This document shows positions 55,363-63,003 of a DNA stretch of 64,000 nt, one piece after another. The stretch is from Runella sp. SP2. Its GTDB lineage: Bacteria; Bacteroidota; Bacteroidia; Cytophagales; Spirosomataceae. A model generated the notes under the pieces. That model had not been told where the DNA came from. It did no database searches and saw only the letters and a program-made list of their open reading frames with translations. Within the stretch, counting starts at the first letter, position 1. Each line of letters begins with the position of its first letter. A program made the position numbers and the translations under genes. The stretch spans positions 1,736,001 through 1,800,000 of the forward strand of contig NZ_CP031030.1 in the NCBI RefSeq assembly GCF_003711225.1. The letters are read 5' to 3'.

Positions 55363-58062
55363 ATGAAAAAGCTATATTCCTTCATCGTCCTTATCTTGTT
55401 GGTTTCTAGTCAGGCGTTGGCGGTGATTCGCTACGTAAAACCTATTGCCTCTGGTACAGGCGATGGTAGCTCATGGGCCAATGCTTCGGGCAACTTGCAG
55501 GCTATGATTAACATTGCTTCTCCCACCATGGATGAACTTTGGGTAGCGGCGGGTACGTATTTTCCGACAGCTTATCCGAGTGGCTGCGCTACGTGTGGTA
55601 CAGCCAGCGCAACCAACCGCAACAATACATTTCTGTTGAAATCGGGGCTTAGAATTTATGGCGGCTTTGCAGGAAATGAAACCAACCGCGCTACCCGAAA
55701 TTCCCACCTCAACGAAACAGTCTTGAGCGGCGACCTCGGTACCAAATACGAAACCAACGACAACGCCTACCATGTAGTAACGGCCATCGACTGTGCTAAT
55801 AATACCATTTTAGAACGCTTTACCATCAAAAATGGAAACGCCAATGGCACAACGAGTATTACAGTCGCAGGACGCACTTACTATCGAAGCTGGGGCGGAG
55901 GGGTGCTTTGTGTATTTTCGCAAATGAGAATAGCGCTTTGTGCTATCGTCGAAAACCAAGCTACTGATGGCGGGGGCATTCTCAACAATAGTTCTAATAC
56001 GTACATCACAAACTCGGTCATTGCTGAAAATACAGCAACAGCAGGTGGTGGGGGCGTCTATAACCACGAAGGCTCGGCTGCCGATATGAGAAATTGTACC
56101 ATTGTTCAAAATACCGCCAATGTAGCTGGAGGCGCGATGTACAACTATAACTCAGGGCCGTTCATTATCAATAACATCATTTGGGATAATAATAGCCCGA
56201 GCTTGGCGGGTATTGCTAACAATGGTAGTACCGTTACTGGCTATTCTTCCAATGTTCAAGGTGGGTATTCTACTTGGTGTAGCGACTGTACGAGCGCCGA
56301 GCCTCAATTTATCAATCCAGATTTTCCCGCAGGTATTGATGGAAAATGGGGCAGCCGCGATGATGGTTTGCGGATTACGTCATGCACACCTGGCAAAGAC
56401 CAAGGCACGAATGGTTCTACCGAAGGAGTGGACATGGCCAATCATGCCAGAGAGGTTGATGTCCCTTCTATTCCCAATAACATTGCAAGTATCTCATTGG
56501 ATATGGGGGCGTATGAATATCAAAATACCGCGCCATCCAATCAAACATTATACGTCAATGCCAACCTTTCAACGGGACTAAACGATGGGAGCAGTTGGGC
56601 CAATGCGTTCAGAGGAGCTACTGCTTTTGGAACAGCACTGCTGTATGCCAACAACTGCGATAACAATACCATTTTAGTAGCCAAAGGCACTTATAAACCG
56701 CATCGACGGGCGTTTGGGGTCACGAGCGGATCAAATCGTACCAACACGTTTGCCCTCAAAGGCGGGTTGAAAATTTATGGCGGATTTGTGGGGACGGAGA
56801 CAGCTGCGGACTATTCTACTCAAAAAGCCCGTAAAAATGAAACCATTCTTTCGGGTGACTTTTCTGACAACGACATCGTGACTGGGGAGGGTGGTACATT
56901 GGCGATTTCAAACAACGCCGAAAATGCCCACCATGTGTTGACAACCTATGATGGGGCAAGACAGCTGCTACTTAAAGGTTTCACCATCAAAGGAGGCAAT
57001 GCGTTGGGGACTTCCAACCAATATGGCGGAGGGATTTATGTCACCAGCTCTCCATCTTTTGAAATAACCGATTGTATCATAAAGCACAACAGTGCCGCTA
57101 CTGGCGCGGGTTTTTATTTTCGTTTGAGTTCTCCTTTGGTGTTGAATAACAATTATTTGGATAAAAATTTAGCGTCAACTGATGGGGGGGGCTTGTACAT
57201 TTCGGAGACTACATTGAAAGCCAATAACAACGTTTTTGCGGGGAATAGGGCGGCTGCGGGGGTAGGTGGTGCGGTGCGTAATGACCTTTATACGGGAGAA
57301 TTTTTTAACAATACTTTTTATAATAATTCGGCACAAACTGCGGGAGGGGCGTTTTACACCTACGACCCAGGCATTGCTGGTGCTCCTATCGACATCAATA
57401 AAACATACAACAATATTTTTTACAAAAACGCCATTGGGACAAACACGACGACTATCTATGCCGATTTCTTTATTGAACGAAATGGCCGAGATTTTAAAAA
57501 CAATATTTTGCAGTTTGCCGCGTCACAATACCCCTTAGACAAAACGCCCAATGGCATAGGGGCTACGGCTGCCAACAATCTTTTTGCGGTCAATCCACTT
57601 TTTGTGAATGAAGCTAATTTGCTCGGTCCCGATTTGATTGGCGGTACTACCGACGACGGCCTGCGACTGCAACGAGCCAGCCCTGCCGTCGATGCGGGAA
57701 CGTATGCTTTGGCTCCCTCTTATGACATCCTGAATAATCTCCGTTACTTGGTTTTTGACATTGGTGCGTATGAATTTCAGCCCAAAGAAGCCTGTCCCGA
57801 CAACCGTTACGTTACAGATGCGCCGATTGAGGCAGGAACTCACTACGCAGGCAGGAAGGATAGGTTTGGGTTTTTGATTGGAGATGGGAACATTACAGCA
57901 CTAGGAACAGTCGCTACGGGGACGAATGTGGTTTTTGATGCCAGCAAGAGTGTGACGCTATTGCCAGGTTTTGAGACGCAATCGGGCGCTGTTTTCCGAA
58001 CAAACTTGCAGGGGTGTATCACTTTTGAGGCAATTCCTGCACCTACTTCATCCCAAAAGTAG
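55363..58062 (+). CDS. Large secreted beta-helix protein with internal duplication and 3-coathanger stack domain
   Basis: 899-residue exported protein. After a signal peptide (MKKLYSFIVLILLVSSQALA) come two similar halves. Each begins with SSWANA (about residues 36 and 410), then TNRNNTFLLKSGLRIYGGF / TNTFALKGGLKIYGGF, a parallel beta-helix of polymorphic-repeat type (NNNVFAGNRAAAGVGG and similar) and a closing DMGAYEYQ / DIGAYEFQ block, that is, a choice-of-anchor Q end. The C-terminus (about 810-890) is a 3-coathanger stack domain (SVTLLPGFETQSGAVF). No type IX sorting domain visible. Function is probably adhesive or surface-structural. Confidence 0.85.
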   Translation: MKKLYSFIVLILLVSSQALAVIRYVKPIASGTGDGSSWANASGNLQAMINIASPTMDELWVAAGTYFPTAYPSGCATCGTASATNRNNTFLLKSGLRIYGGFAGNETNRATRNSHLNETVLSGDLGTKYETNDNAYHVVTAIDCANNTILERFTIKNGNANGTTSITVAGRTYYRSWGGGVLCVFSQMRIALCAIVENQATDGGGILNNSSNTYITNSVIAENTATAGGGGVYNHEGSAADMRNCTIVQNTANVAGGAMYNYNSGPFIINNIIWDNNSPSLAGIANNGSTVTGYSSNVQGGYSTWCSDCTSAEPQFINPDFPAGIDGKWGSRDDGLRITSCTPGKDQGTNGSTEGVDMANHAREVDVPSIPNNIASISLDMGAYEYQNTAPSNQTLYVNANLSTGLNDGSSWANAFRGATAFGTALLYANNCDNNTILVAKGTYKPHRRAFGVTSGSNRTNTFALKGGLKIYGGFVGTETAADYSTQKARKNETILSGDFSDNDIVTGEGGTLAISNNAENAHHVLTTYDGARQLLLKGFTIKGGNALGTSNQYGGGIYVTSSPSFEITDCIIKHNSAATGAGFYFRLSSPLVLNNNYLDKNLASTDGGGLYISETTLKANNNVFAGNRAAAGVGGAVRNDLYTGEFFNNTFYNNSAQTAGGAFYTYDPGIAGAPIDINKTYNNIFYKNAIGTNTTTIYADFFIERNGRDFKNNILQFAASQYPLDKTPNGIGATAANNLFAVNPLFVNEANLLGPDLIGGTTDDGLRLQRASPAVDAGTYALAPSYDILNNLRYLVFDIGAYEFQPKEACPDNRYVTDAPIEAGTHYAGRKDRFGFLIGDGNITALGTVATGTNVVFDASKSVTLLPGFETQSGAVFRTNLQGCITFEAIPAPTSSQK

Positions 58063-58063
58063 C

Positions 58064-58111
58064 AAGGCTAGAAGCCTTGTAATAGTTGGCACGAGCGGGG
58101 ACGCTCGCGCC
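58064..58111. repeat. REP-like element, copy 2 (right half only)
   Basis: 48 bp that match 54235-54282 of copy 1 with two substitutions, same orientation; it starts two bases after the stop of the beta-helix gene and contains AAGGCT-AGA-AGCCTT as a small hairpin. The left half is absent. Confidence 0.9.
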
Positions 58112-58118
58112 AACTAGA

Positions 58119-58562
58119 CTAATAATACTTAAATACTTGGTTTAAATAGTTTGTTAGGTACAAACATAAGCCAATGATTGATAAGTTGATAAAGGCCCTA
58201 AAAGACCATTTTTTATTTGAAAAATCGTAGTGTATAAATTTTGAAACTGCGACGGCTATTCCCATTAAAAGAAACCAAACAGAAAAAAATAATGAAAGTC
58301 TTCCTCTTGCCAAAGTCGTGACTAAATCGTGAATAAAACCGCAGAAGACAAATGTCAAAACTAATGACAACCCAGCTGGAAGTACTTTTTTGAGTGGTTT
58401 GAATATTTGTAAACCTAAATAATAGCCAAAAATAGGGTTCCAAAAATTCCAAAAGGTAGCAAAGTTTTTGGCTCCAAGCGACCTTTGTAAATTATTATGA
58501 AGAGAGCTTGAGTTTCCAATTGGAACCCCATTCCTTTTTTTTACGTATTCGGACAATTTCAT
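58119..58562 (-). CDS. Small membrane protein, MBOAT-like fragment or family relative
   Basis: 147-residue membrane protein with four hydrophobic segments (about 45-62, 63-82, 88-108, 122-142). The segment FATFWNFWNPIFGYYLGLQI followed by VFCGFIHDLVTTLARG resembles the FWxxW and active-site His region of MBOAT acyltransferases, but it is far shorter than that family (usually 400 or more). It may be a compact relative or a remnant. Ends 3 bp from nhaA on the same strand, suggesting translational coupling. Confidence 0.6.
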   Translation of the reverse strand: MKLSEYVKKRNGVPIGNSSSLHNNLQRSLGAKNFATFWNFWNPIFGYYLGLQIFKPLKKVLPAGLSLVLTFVFCGFIHDLVTTLARGRLSLFFSVWFLLMGIAVAVSKFIHYDFSNKKWSFRAFINLSIIGLCLYLTNYLNQVFKYY

Positions 58563-58565
58563 TAT

Positions 58566-59708
58566 TTAGTCTGCTGTTTGTTTTAGTGTTTGTCGCAAAC
58601 TAATAAAACCTAAAAACCCTGCTGTCAAAGAAGAAAGCAAGATTACTAATTTTGAGTTGTTTATGATTGTCTCATCCTCAAAAGCAAGCAGCGTAATGAA
58701 AATAGACATCGTAAAACCAATTCCAGCCAAAAGACCAACGCCAAAAATTGATTTCCAATTGAGGTCGGTTGGTAGTTTGCAAAGTCCCAAAGTCACGGCT
58801 AAAAATGTTAATACAAAAATACCCAACGGCTTACCTACGATTAGTCCAAGTGCGATACCTAAACTGTTGTTTTCGGTTAAAGTGTGAGTTATGTCACCAC
58901 TAAAAACTATGGCGGTGTTGGCTAACGCAAAAATGGGTAGAATAATAAATGCAACGGGCTTGTGTAGAAAGTGTTGCAAAATGTACGAAGTTGATTTTTC
59001 GTCTCCATTGCCGAAGGGAATGGCAAAAGCCAATAAAACCCCCGTAATAGTGGCATGAACGCCTGAATGAAGCATGAAATACCACATTACAATCCCACCA
59101 AGTAGGTAGGGGATTAGGTTTCTTACTTTTAGCCTGTTGAGTACCAAAAGCAAACTAAAAATAAATAACGCAATAAATAAGTTAATCCAAAGCAGTGTTT
59201 TGGTGTAGAATATTGCGATTATGATAATAGCGCATAAGTCGTCAATAACTGCTAAGGCGGTTAAAAATACTTTTAAGGAAGTTGGGACTTTGTTGCCTAA
59301 TAATGATAAAATACCTAGTGCAAAAGCAATGTCTGTCGCCATCGGAATACCTGCACCCGACTGTGTTTCAGTGCCATAATTAAACATTAAAAATATTCCT
59401 GCGGGTAATAATATTCCCCCAATCGCTCCTAATAATGGCAACAGTGCGTCTTTGATTTTTGAAAGTTCGCCAATGTAAACTTCTCTTTCTAACTCCAAGC
59501 CAATGAGTAGAAAGAAAATCGCCATAAGACCGTCATTTATCCAATGTTCAACGGATAAACCCGCAAATTTGCTATGGAAAAAAAGCTGATAGTCTGTGCC
59601 GAAGGGTGAATTTGTAAGTACCAACGATAAAATGGTGCAAGCAATTAAAACAAGTCCCCCTGCTTTTTCGCTCTCAAAAAACTCTTTAAATAATTTAGTT
59701 GCTATCAT
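58566..59708 (-). CDS. nhaA: Na+/H+ antiporter NhaA
   Basis: 380-residue inner-membrane antiporter that exchanges cytoplasmic Na+ or Li+ for protons. Twelve transmembrane segments; GLELEREVYIGELSKIKDAL, PMATDIAFALGILSLLG (TDIAFA with the transport-site Asp) and IFALANTAIVFSGD are family signatures. Normal length. The small MBOAT-like gene follows 3 bp downstream. Confidence 0.96.
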   Translation of the reverse strand: MIATKLFKEFFESEKAGGLVLIACTILSLVLTNSPFGTDYQLFFHSKFAGLSVEHWINDGLMAIFFLLIGLELEREVYIGELSKIKDALLPLLGAIGGILLPAGIFLMFNYGTETQSGAGIPMATDIAFALGILSLLGNKVPTSLKVFLTALAVIDDLCAIIIIAIFYTKTLLWINLFIALFIFSLLLVLNRLKVRNLIPYLLGGIVMWYFMLHSGVHATITGVLLAFAIPFGNGDEKSTSYILQHFLHKPVAFIILPIFALANTAIVFSGDITHTLTENNSLGIALGLIVGKPLGIFVLTFLAVTLGLCKLPTDLNWKSIFGVGLLAGIGFTMSIFITLLAFEDETIINNSKLVILLSSLTAGFLGFISLRQTLKQTAD

Positions 59709-60391
59709 TGATTAGGTCTATCAGTTTGTGGTGGGGAACGTGGCAAGTAGCGGTTTGCCGTTTGGTGTTGTAGTGGTAAATTTAGCACAAAAGTTTAACA
59801 GATGCACGGACATATAATGTGATACTTTACATATCGTTGAGGCAAGTTGCTGTTAGACAGGGTATTAAGTAGATAGTTTGCCTCGAAAACGTCAAATTCT
59901 AACGCCAATCTAAGCTTGAGCGTAATCCACAAACGCACCTAAAGCCCACGCAGCTAGGGGCATTTGCCAAACCGAAGGTGCTTATGATAGGGGATTTTGG
60001 AGGTGGGGGACGCTCGCGTGTGATAGCCTAAGGTTCTACCTCGTGCTGATTATTTTCAGGCTTCTAGCCCAAGTTGCGGAAAAAGGCTGGAAGCCTTGTA
60101 ATAGTTGTCACAAGCGGGGATGCTCGTGCCGTCGGAGATTGAAATACTCACAAAAACAAAAAAGCAGGCCAAAATTTGCTCTAAAAGTACTTGCTAGATT
60201 GACGATAACTCCATTACAAAAGCAGAGGGTTTGGTGAGCTCTCACCGCCAGGCTAGCCGCCCGCCCGAGTTTCGTTCAAGACTGGGCGTTCCCCATCGTC
60301 TTCATGGCTTAGCCTTCGGCTGCCATGAAAGCTTAGTTATTGTGAGCAGTATTTTTAACTGGACTGTTCATGGTGTCGTTCAAATGATGTG
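59709..60391. other. Gene-free stretch with decayed repeats
   Basis: 683 bp without a convincing gene. It contains the promoter region of nhaA, a short hairpin GAGGCAA (59839-59845)/TTGCCTC (59878-59884), the third and most degraded REP-like copy (60005-60130), and a hairpin TTCATGGC (60301-60308)/GCCATGAA (60322-60329) with nested AGCC/GGCT arms. The last lies near the 3' end of the cassette-like block. Confidence 0.7.
60005..60130. repeat. REP-like element, copy 3 (degenerate)
   Basis: Matches copy 1 in the order TCGTGCTGA, CAGGCTTCTAGCC, AAGGCTGGAAGCCTTGTA, ATAGTTGTCACAAGCGGGGA. The left arm is replaced by unrelated DNA and the right arm carries at least three substitutions. Confidence 0.85.
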
Positions 60392-60865
60392 TCATTTTTT
60401 AATACTAAGAATTAAATCTTCTTCTTCCTTTTCAAAGGGCATCCATTTCTGTTCTTTATTATTCCAAGAAAATTTTTCTACGCCTATAGGCTCATTATAT
60501 AGCTGTGTTAATTTTTTATAAACAGTTTCCTCTGTTTTTCCTAAGTCGGTGTTTGAGCTAACTATTAAATCAATTTCATTATTAGAGTTTCTCAATTTGA
60601 CATCTTTGAGGTAGTCCTTATGGTAGATTTTCTTTTCTTCAACTGCTATCACATGTTGGTTAATTGTGCCACACTTCTGGATGATTGGGTATTTGTCAAT
60701 TGGATGCTTTCGTAGTTCATCAAGTAGTTCTGGAATATTATCAAAGGGATGCCCAAGCAATTTGTATGCTCCAAAGATGTAAGGAATTGTCAAGCCTGTA
60801 TTTATCATTCTTTTTCCCTTTAAGAGTTTTGTTAACTTATACCAGATTGGATTATAATTTTTCAT
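60392..60865 (-). CDS. Hypothetical protein downstream of the Mrr-like gene
   Basis: 157-residue soluble protein, lysine and glutamate rich, that I do not recognise. N-terminus MKNYNPIWYKLTKLLKGKRM; a central KYPIIQKCGTINQHVIAVEE region; a Trp-containing acidic end FSWNNKEQKWMPFEKEEED. No membrane segment or signal. It follows the Mrr-like gene by 22 bp on the same strand, so a two-gene operon is probable, and it could be a partner of that nuclease. Confidence 0.65.
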   Translation of the reverse strand: MKNYNPIWYKLTKLLKGKRMINTGLTIPYIFGAYKLLGHPFDNIPELLDELRKHPIDKYPIIQKCGTINQHVIAVEEKKIYHKDYLKDVKLRNSNNEIDLIVSSNTDLGKTEETVYKKLTQLYNEPIGVEKFSWNNKEQKWMPFEKEEEDLILSIKK

Positions 60866-60887
60866 CTTGAAGAATTGACGTCAGTTT

Positions 60888-61847
60888 TTAAAGTTTTGAA
60901 TATGGTTCTTTATCAATAATCGCTTTTCTAATTTTAGCTCTGAAATATTGGGTTAGGTCCTTGTCATTATCAAGAATATTGATAAATTCTTCAAGGTCCG
61001 TCAAAACTAAAATAGCTTTATTTACCAATGCTTCTTTACTTGCAACTATTCCAGAATCTGTAAATCCTGACGAGGAAATGAAAATTCCTTGAGCGCTTGT
61101 TCGATGATATATTCTGCCTAAATGGGCAAAAATGTCTTCGCTGCCAATCTTATCCTTTTTCCATTTCATTTCAACCAAATAAATTTGGTTGTCAATTTCT
61201 ATTACTCCATCAATCTGCTCAATAATCCCTTCGCCATTGTCACCTTTACGAGTAAATGCTTCACGAACAAGAATTCCATAAATTGAAAAAATTGAGTTGA
61301 GAGCCGCTTCTAACTTTTTTCCACGTTCCTGAGGGTTTTCAAGTGCGAAAAGTCCATAAAATTCTTTCTTCGTTTTCTCTATTAATTCTTTTTTCTTTTT
61401 GATTTTTTCAACTCTTTTATTGTAGTCTGCTGTGTGTTTTGATTGGGCAGCTTCCTTTTCCTGTTTCATTCGTGTAAATGTGTCTTTGACATTTACGATA
61501 TTTCTAATTTCTGCAACAAGTCCTTTAGCTTTGTATTGGTCAGTTTCCCAGCAATTGGTAAAAGATTCAAATTCCACAACTCGCTTTAGAAGTTCCCTTC
61601 TTTCCCTAAGATAGGTATCTGTTTTTTCGTTTATTCGAGTCAGTATAGTCCTGACGATCTCATATTTGTTTATTCCGTCTTTATCAGCTTCTAATTTTTC
61701 AGAAATGTCCTTAAATACTTTGTCAGGAACACCTGCCCCCCTAAAAAAAAGAAGCACAGATTTCTTTGAACGATTTAAAAGCGGAATCGTCTCAACAAGT
61801 AATTCGAAAAGTTCCGGTGGATAATGAAATGTGTCTGTTTGTGTCAT
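60888..61847 (-). CDS. Mrr-like restriction endonuclease-fold protein
   Basis: 319-residue protein. The C-terminal third (about 180-300) has a PD-(D/E)XK Mrr_cat-type core: GVIEIDNQIYLVEMKWKKDK (D in the first strand, E-x-K as VEMKWK), then DIFAHLGRIYHRTSAQGIFI and SSGFTDSGIVASKEALV, typical of Mrr-cat domains. The N-terminal half (about 1-170) is helical and coiled-coil-rich (EAAQSKHTADYNKRVEKIKK), perhaps the recognition or oligomerisation part. No methyltransferase is adjacent, so a type IV or standalone defence nuclease is a reasonable inference. Confidence 0.75.
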   Translation of the reverse strand: MTQTDTFHYPPELFELLVETIPLLNRSKKSVLLFFRGAGVPDKVFKDISEKLEADKDGINKYEIVRTILTRINEKTDTYLRERRELLKRVVEFESFTNCWETDQYKAKGLVAEIRNIVNVKDTFTRMKQEKEAAQSKHTADYNKRVEKIKKKKELIEKTKKEFYGLFALENPQERGKKLEAALNSIFSIYGILVREAFTRKGDNGEGIIEQIDGVIEIDNQIYLVEMKWKKDKIGSEDIFAHLGRIYHRTSAQGIFISSSGFTDSGIVASKEALVNKAILVLTDLEEFINILDNDKDLTQYFRAKIRKAIIDKEPYSKL

Positions 61848-61870
61848 ATGTTAAGTCATGTAATATTGCC

Positions 61871-62000
61871 GCTAACGTTTTGCAGCTACCCGAAGGTGGC
61901 GATTTAGAATCACTTCACTGTCAACCAAGCACAAAATTTGATAGAAGTACAAAGCTTCATTTAAGCACTGAACCCGCTTTTTTGCCAAGCGCCTATTAGC
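61871..62000 (-). repeat. Imperfect inverted repeat between cassette-like genes (site A)
   Basis: About 130 bp bounded by GCTAAC (61871-61876) and ATTAGC (61995-62000), complementary at 5 of 6 bases. It separates the 273-residue gene from the Mrr-like gene. Internal pairing is weak. Confidence 0.55.
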
Positions 62001-62016
62001 AGTTTGCCCTTCTTTT

Positions 62017-62838
62017 TCAGAGTGATACATAGTCGATAATTCGTCCAATAAATTGTTGAGCTGTCCCACCTACTTTATAACTGTCTGCAATTGTCGTTAA
62101 ACTACTTGCGACACTTGTTCCGTTAAGAAGGATTTGTCCCACTTTGTTTAATAGTGATTTACTCTTTTCCTTTTGTCCTGATTTTACTGCGGTTAAAAGT
62201 TCATTCAGAGTATCTTTAATGTCGGAAATGTCTGCTTGATTAAGAGTGTCGTTAATTAATTTTAGGTCGTCATTAGTTATTGCTTCTACATTTAGAAATT
62301 CACGACTTAAAGAGATGTCAAATAAATCATCAGCTATTACGCTTTCATTTCTCGGAAATAGGTCGTCAGAGACGAATTTTGCAATGCACTTAAACCCAAA
62401 AACTATGTTGTCGTGAAGATTAAAGATAATTGCACTTCGTCTTTCGAGTTTGTTATATAAAATTTGTATTTGTCCCGGAGTTTGCGTTACGACCTGTCCT
62501 GCGAAACCAACTGGAATGTAAGGTTTGTCCTTAAACTTAATAATGTCAGGAATATAGTTTTGTGGGAACAATATTCCTACTACTGTTCCACCCGGAACTC
62601 CATAATCGTCACAGAAAGTTATTTCGTTTTCCTTAATATAAGTCCTTGTCTCGGCTCCCGGTCTGCGTTTAAGAATATTCAATTCACCAAATAACTCAAA
62701 TGGAAAGTAGTCAGAGTCACTTTCTGTTTTTGTTCTTCTGTTTTCAAAAGTCCATTGAAAATTATTAGACGTGATTTGAAAAACATCCACTGTTCCGTCC
62801 TCATTAATTTTCTGTATTACCATCAATTTTGTTATCAT
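62017..62838 (-). CDS. Hypothetical protein of the cassette-like array
   Basis: 273-residue soluble protein, start ATG 62838 (MITKLMVIQKINEDGTVDVF) chosen because the upstream extension crosses the repeat site. The N-terminal half is beta-rich (FQITSNNFQWTFENRRTKTE, GVPGGTVVGILFPQNYIPDI); the C-terminal half is helical (NDDLKLINDTLNQADISDIK, DTLNELLTAVKSGQKEKSKS) and ends in GGTAQQFIGRIIDYVSL. The C-terminal helical part with DTLNELL resembles the end of several uncharacterised phage or plasmid-type proteins, but I do not recognise a family. Confidence 0.68.
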   Translation of the reverse strand: MITKLMVIQKINEDGTVDVFQITSNNFQWTFENRRTKTESDSDYFPFELFGELNILKRRPGAETRTYIKENEITFCDDYGVPGGTVVGILFPQNYIPDIIKFKDKPYIPVGFAGQVVTQTPGQIQILYNKLERRSAIIFNLHDNIVFGFKCIAKFVSDDLFPRNESVIADDLFDISLSREFLNVEAITNDDLKLINDTLNQADISDIKDTLNELLTAVKSGQKEKSKSLLNKVGQILLNGTSVASSLTTIADSYKVGGTAQQFIGRIIDYVSL

Positions 62839-62871
62839 ATTCTTTCGATTTGTCTGTCGTCTTAGGGTGAC

Positions 62872-63003
62872 GCCTAACGGAAAAGCATTTGTGCAGGGTG
62901 GGATTAGTATCACTACCGTTTCCACACGTACAAAAGCCAATAGAAAGCACAAATGTTTTAATGTAGCACGTCTGTCCGCCTTGCCACAAATACAATGTTG
63001 TAT
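62872..63003 (-). repeat. attC-like inverted repeat (site B)
   Basis: About 132 bp. On the minus strand it starts ATACAAC (complement of 62997-63003) and ends GTTAGGC (complement of 62872-62878), an exact GTTRRRY core. Inner arms GCATTTGTG (62885-62893) and CACAAATAC (62985-62993) pair at 8 of 9 bases; a further GCACAAATG (62947-62955) complements 62886-62894 perfectly. This is the R-L ... L-R order of integron attC sites. Confidence 0.62.

Noticed and set aside
59709..60391. Short open frames in the 683-bp gene-free stretch
   Set aside because: They are short, cross the REP-like copy and other repeats, and have no signal peptide, domain or ribosome-binding signal.
60888..61847. Complete restriction-modification system
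   Set aside because: No DNA methyltransferase or specificity gene is adjacent; at most a type IV or standalone nuclease.
62839..62952. N-terminal extension of the 273-residue array protein
   Set aside because: It would be translated from the attC-like site and contains no conserved residues; ATG 62838 is a better start.
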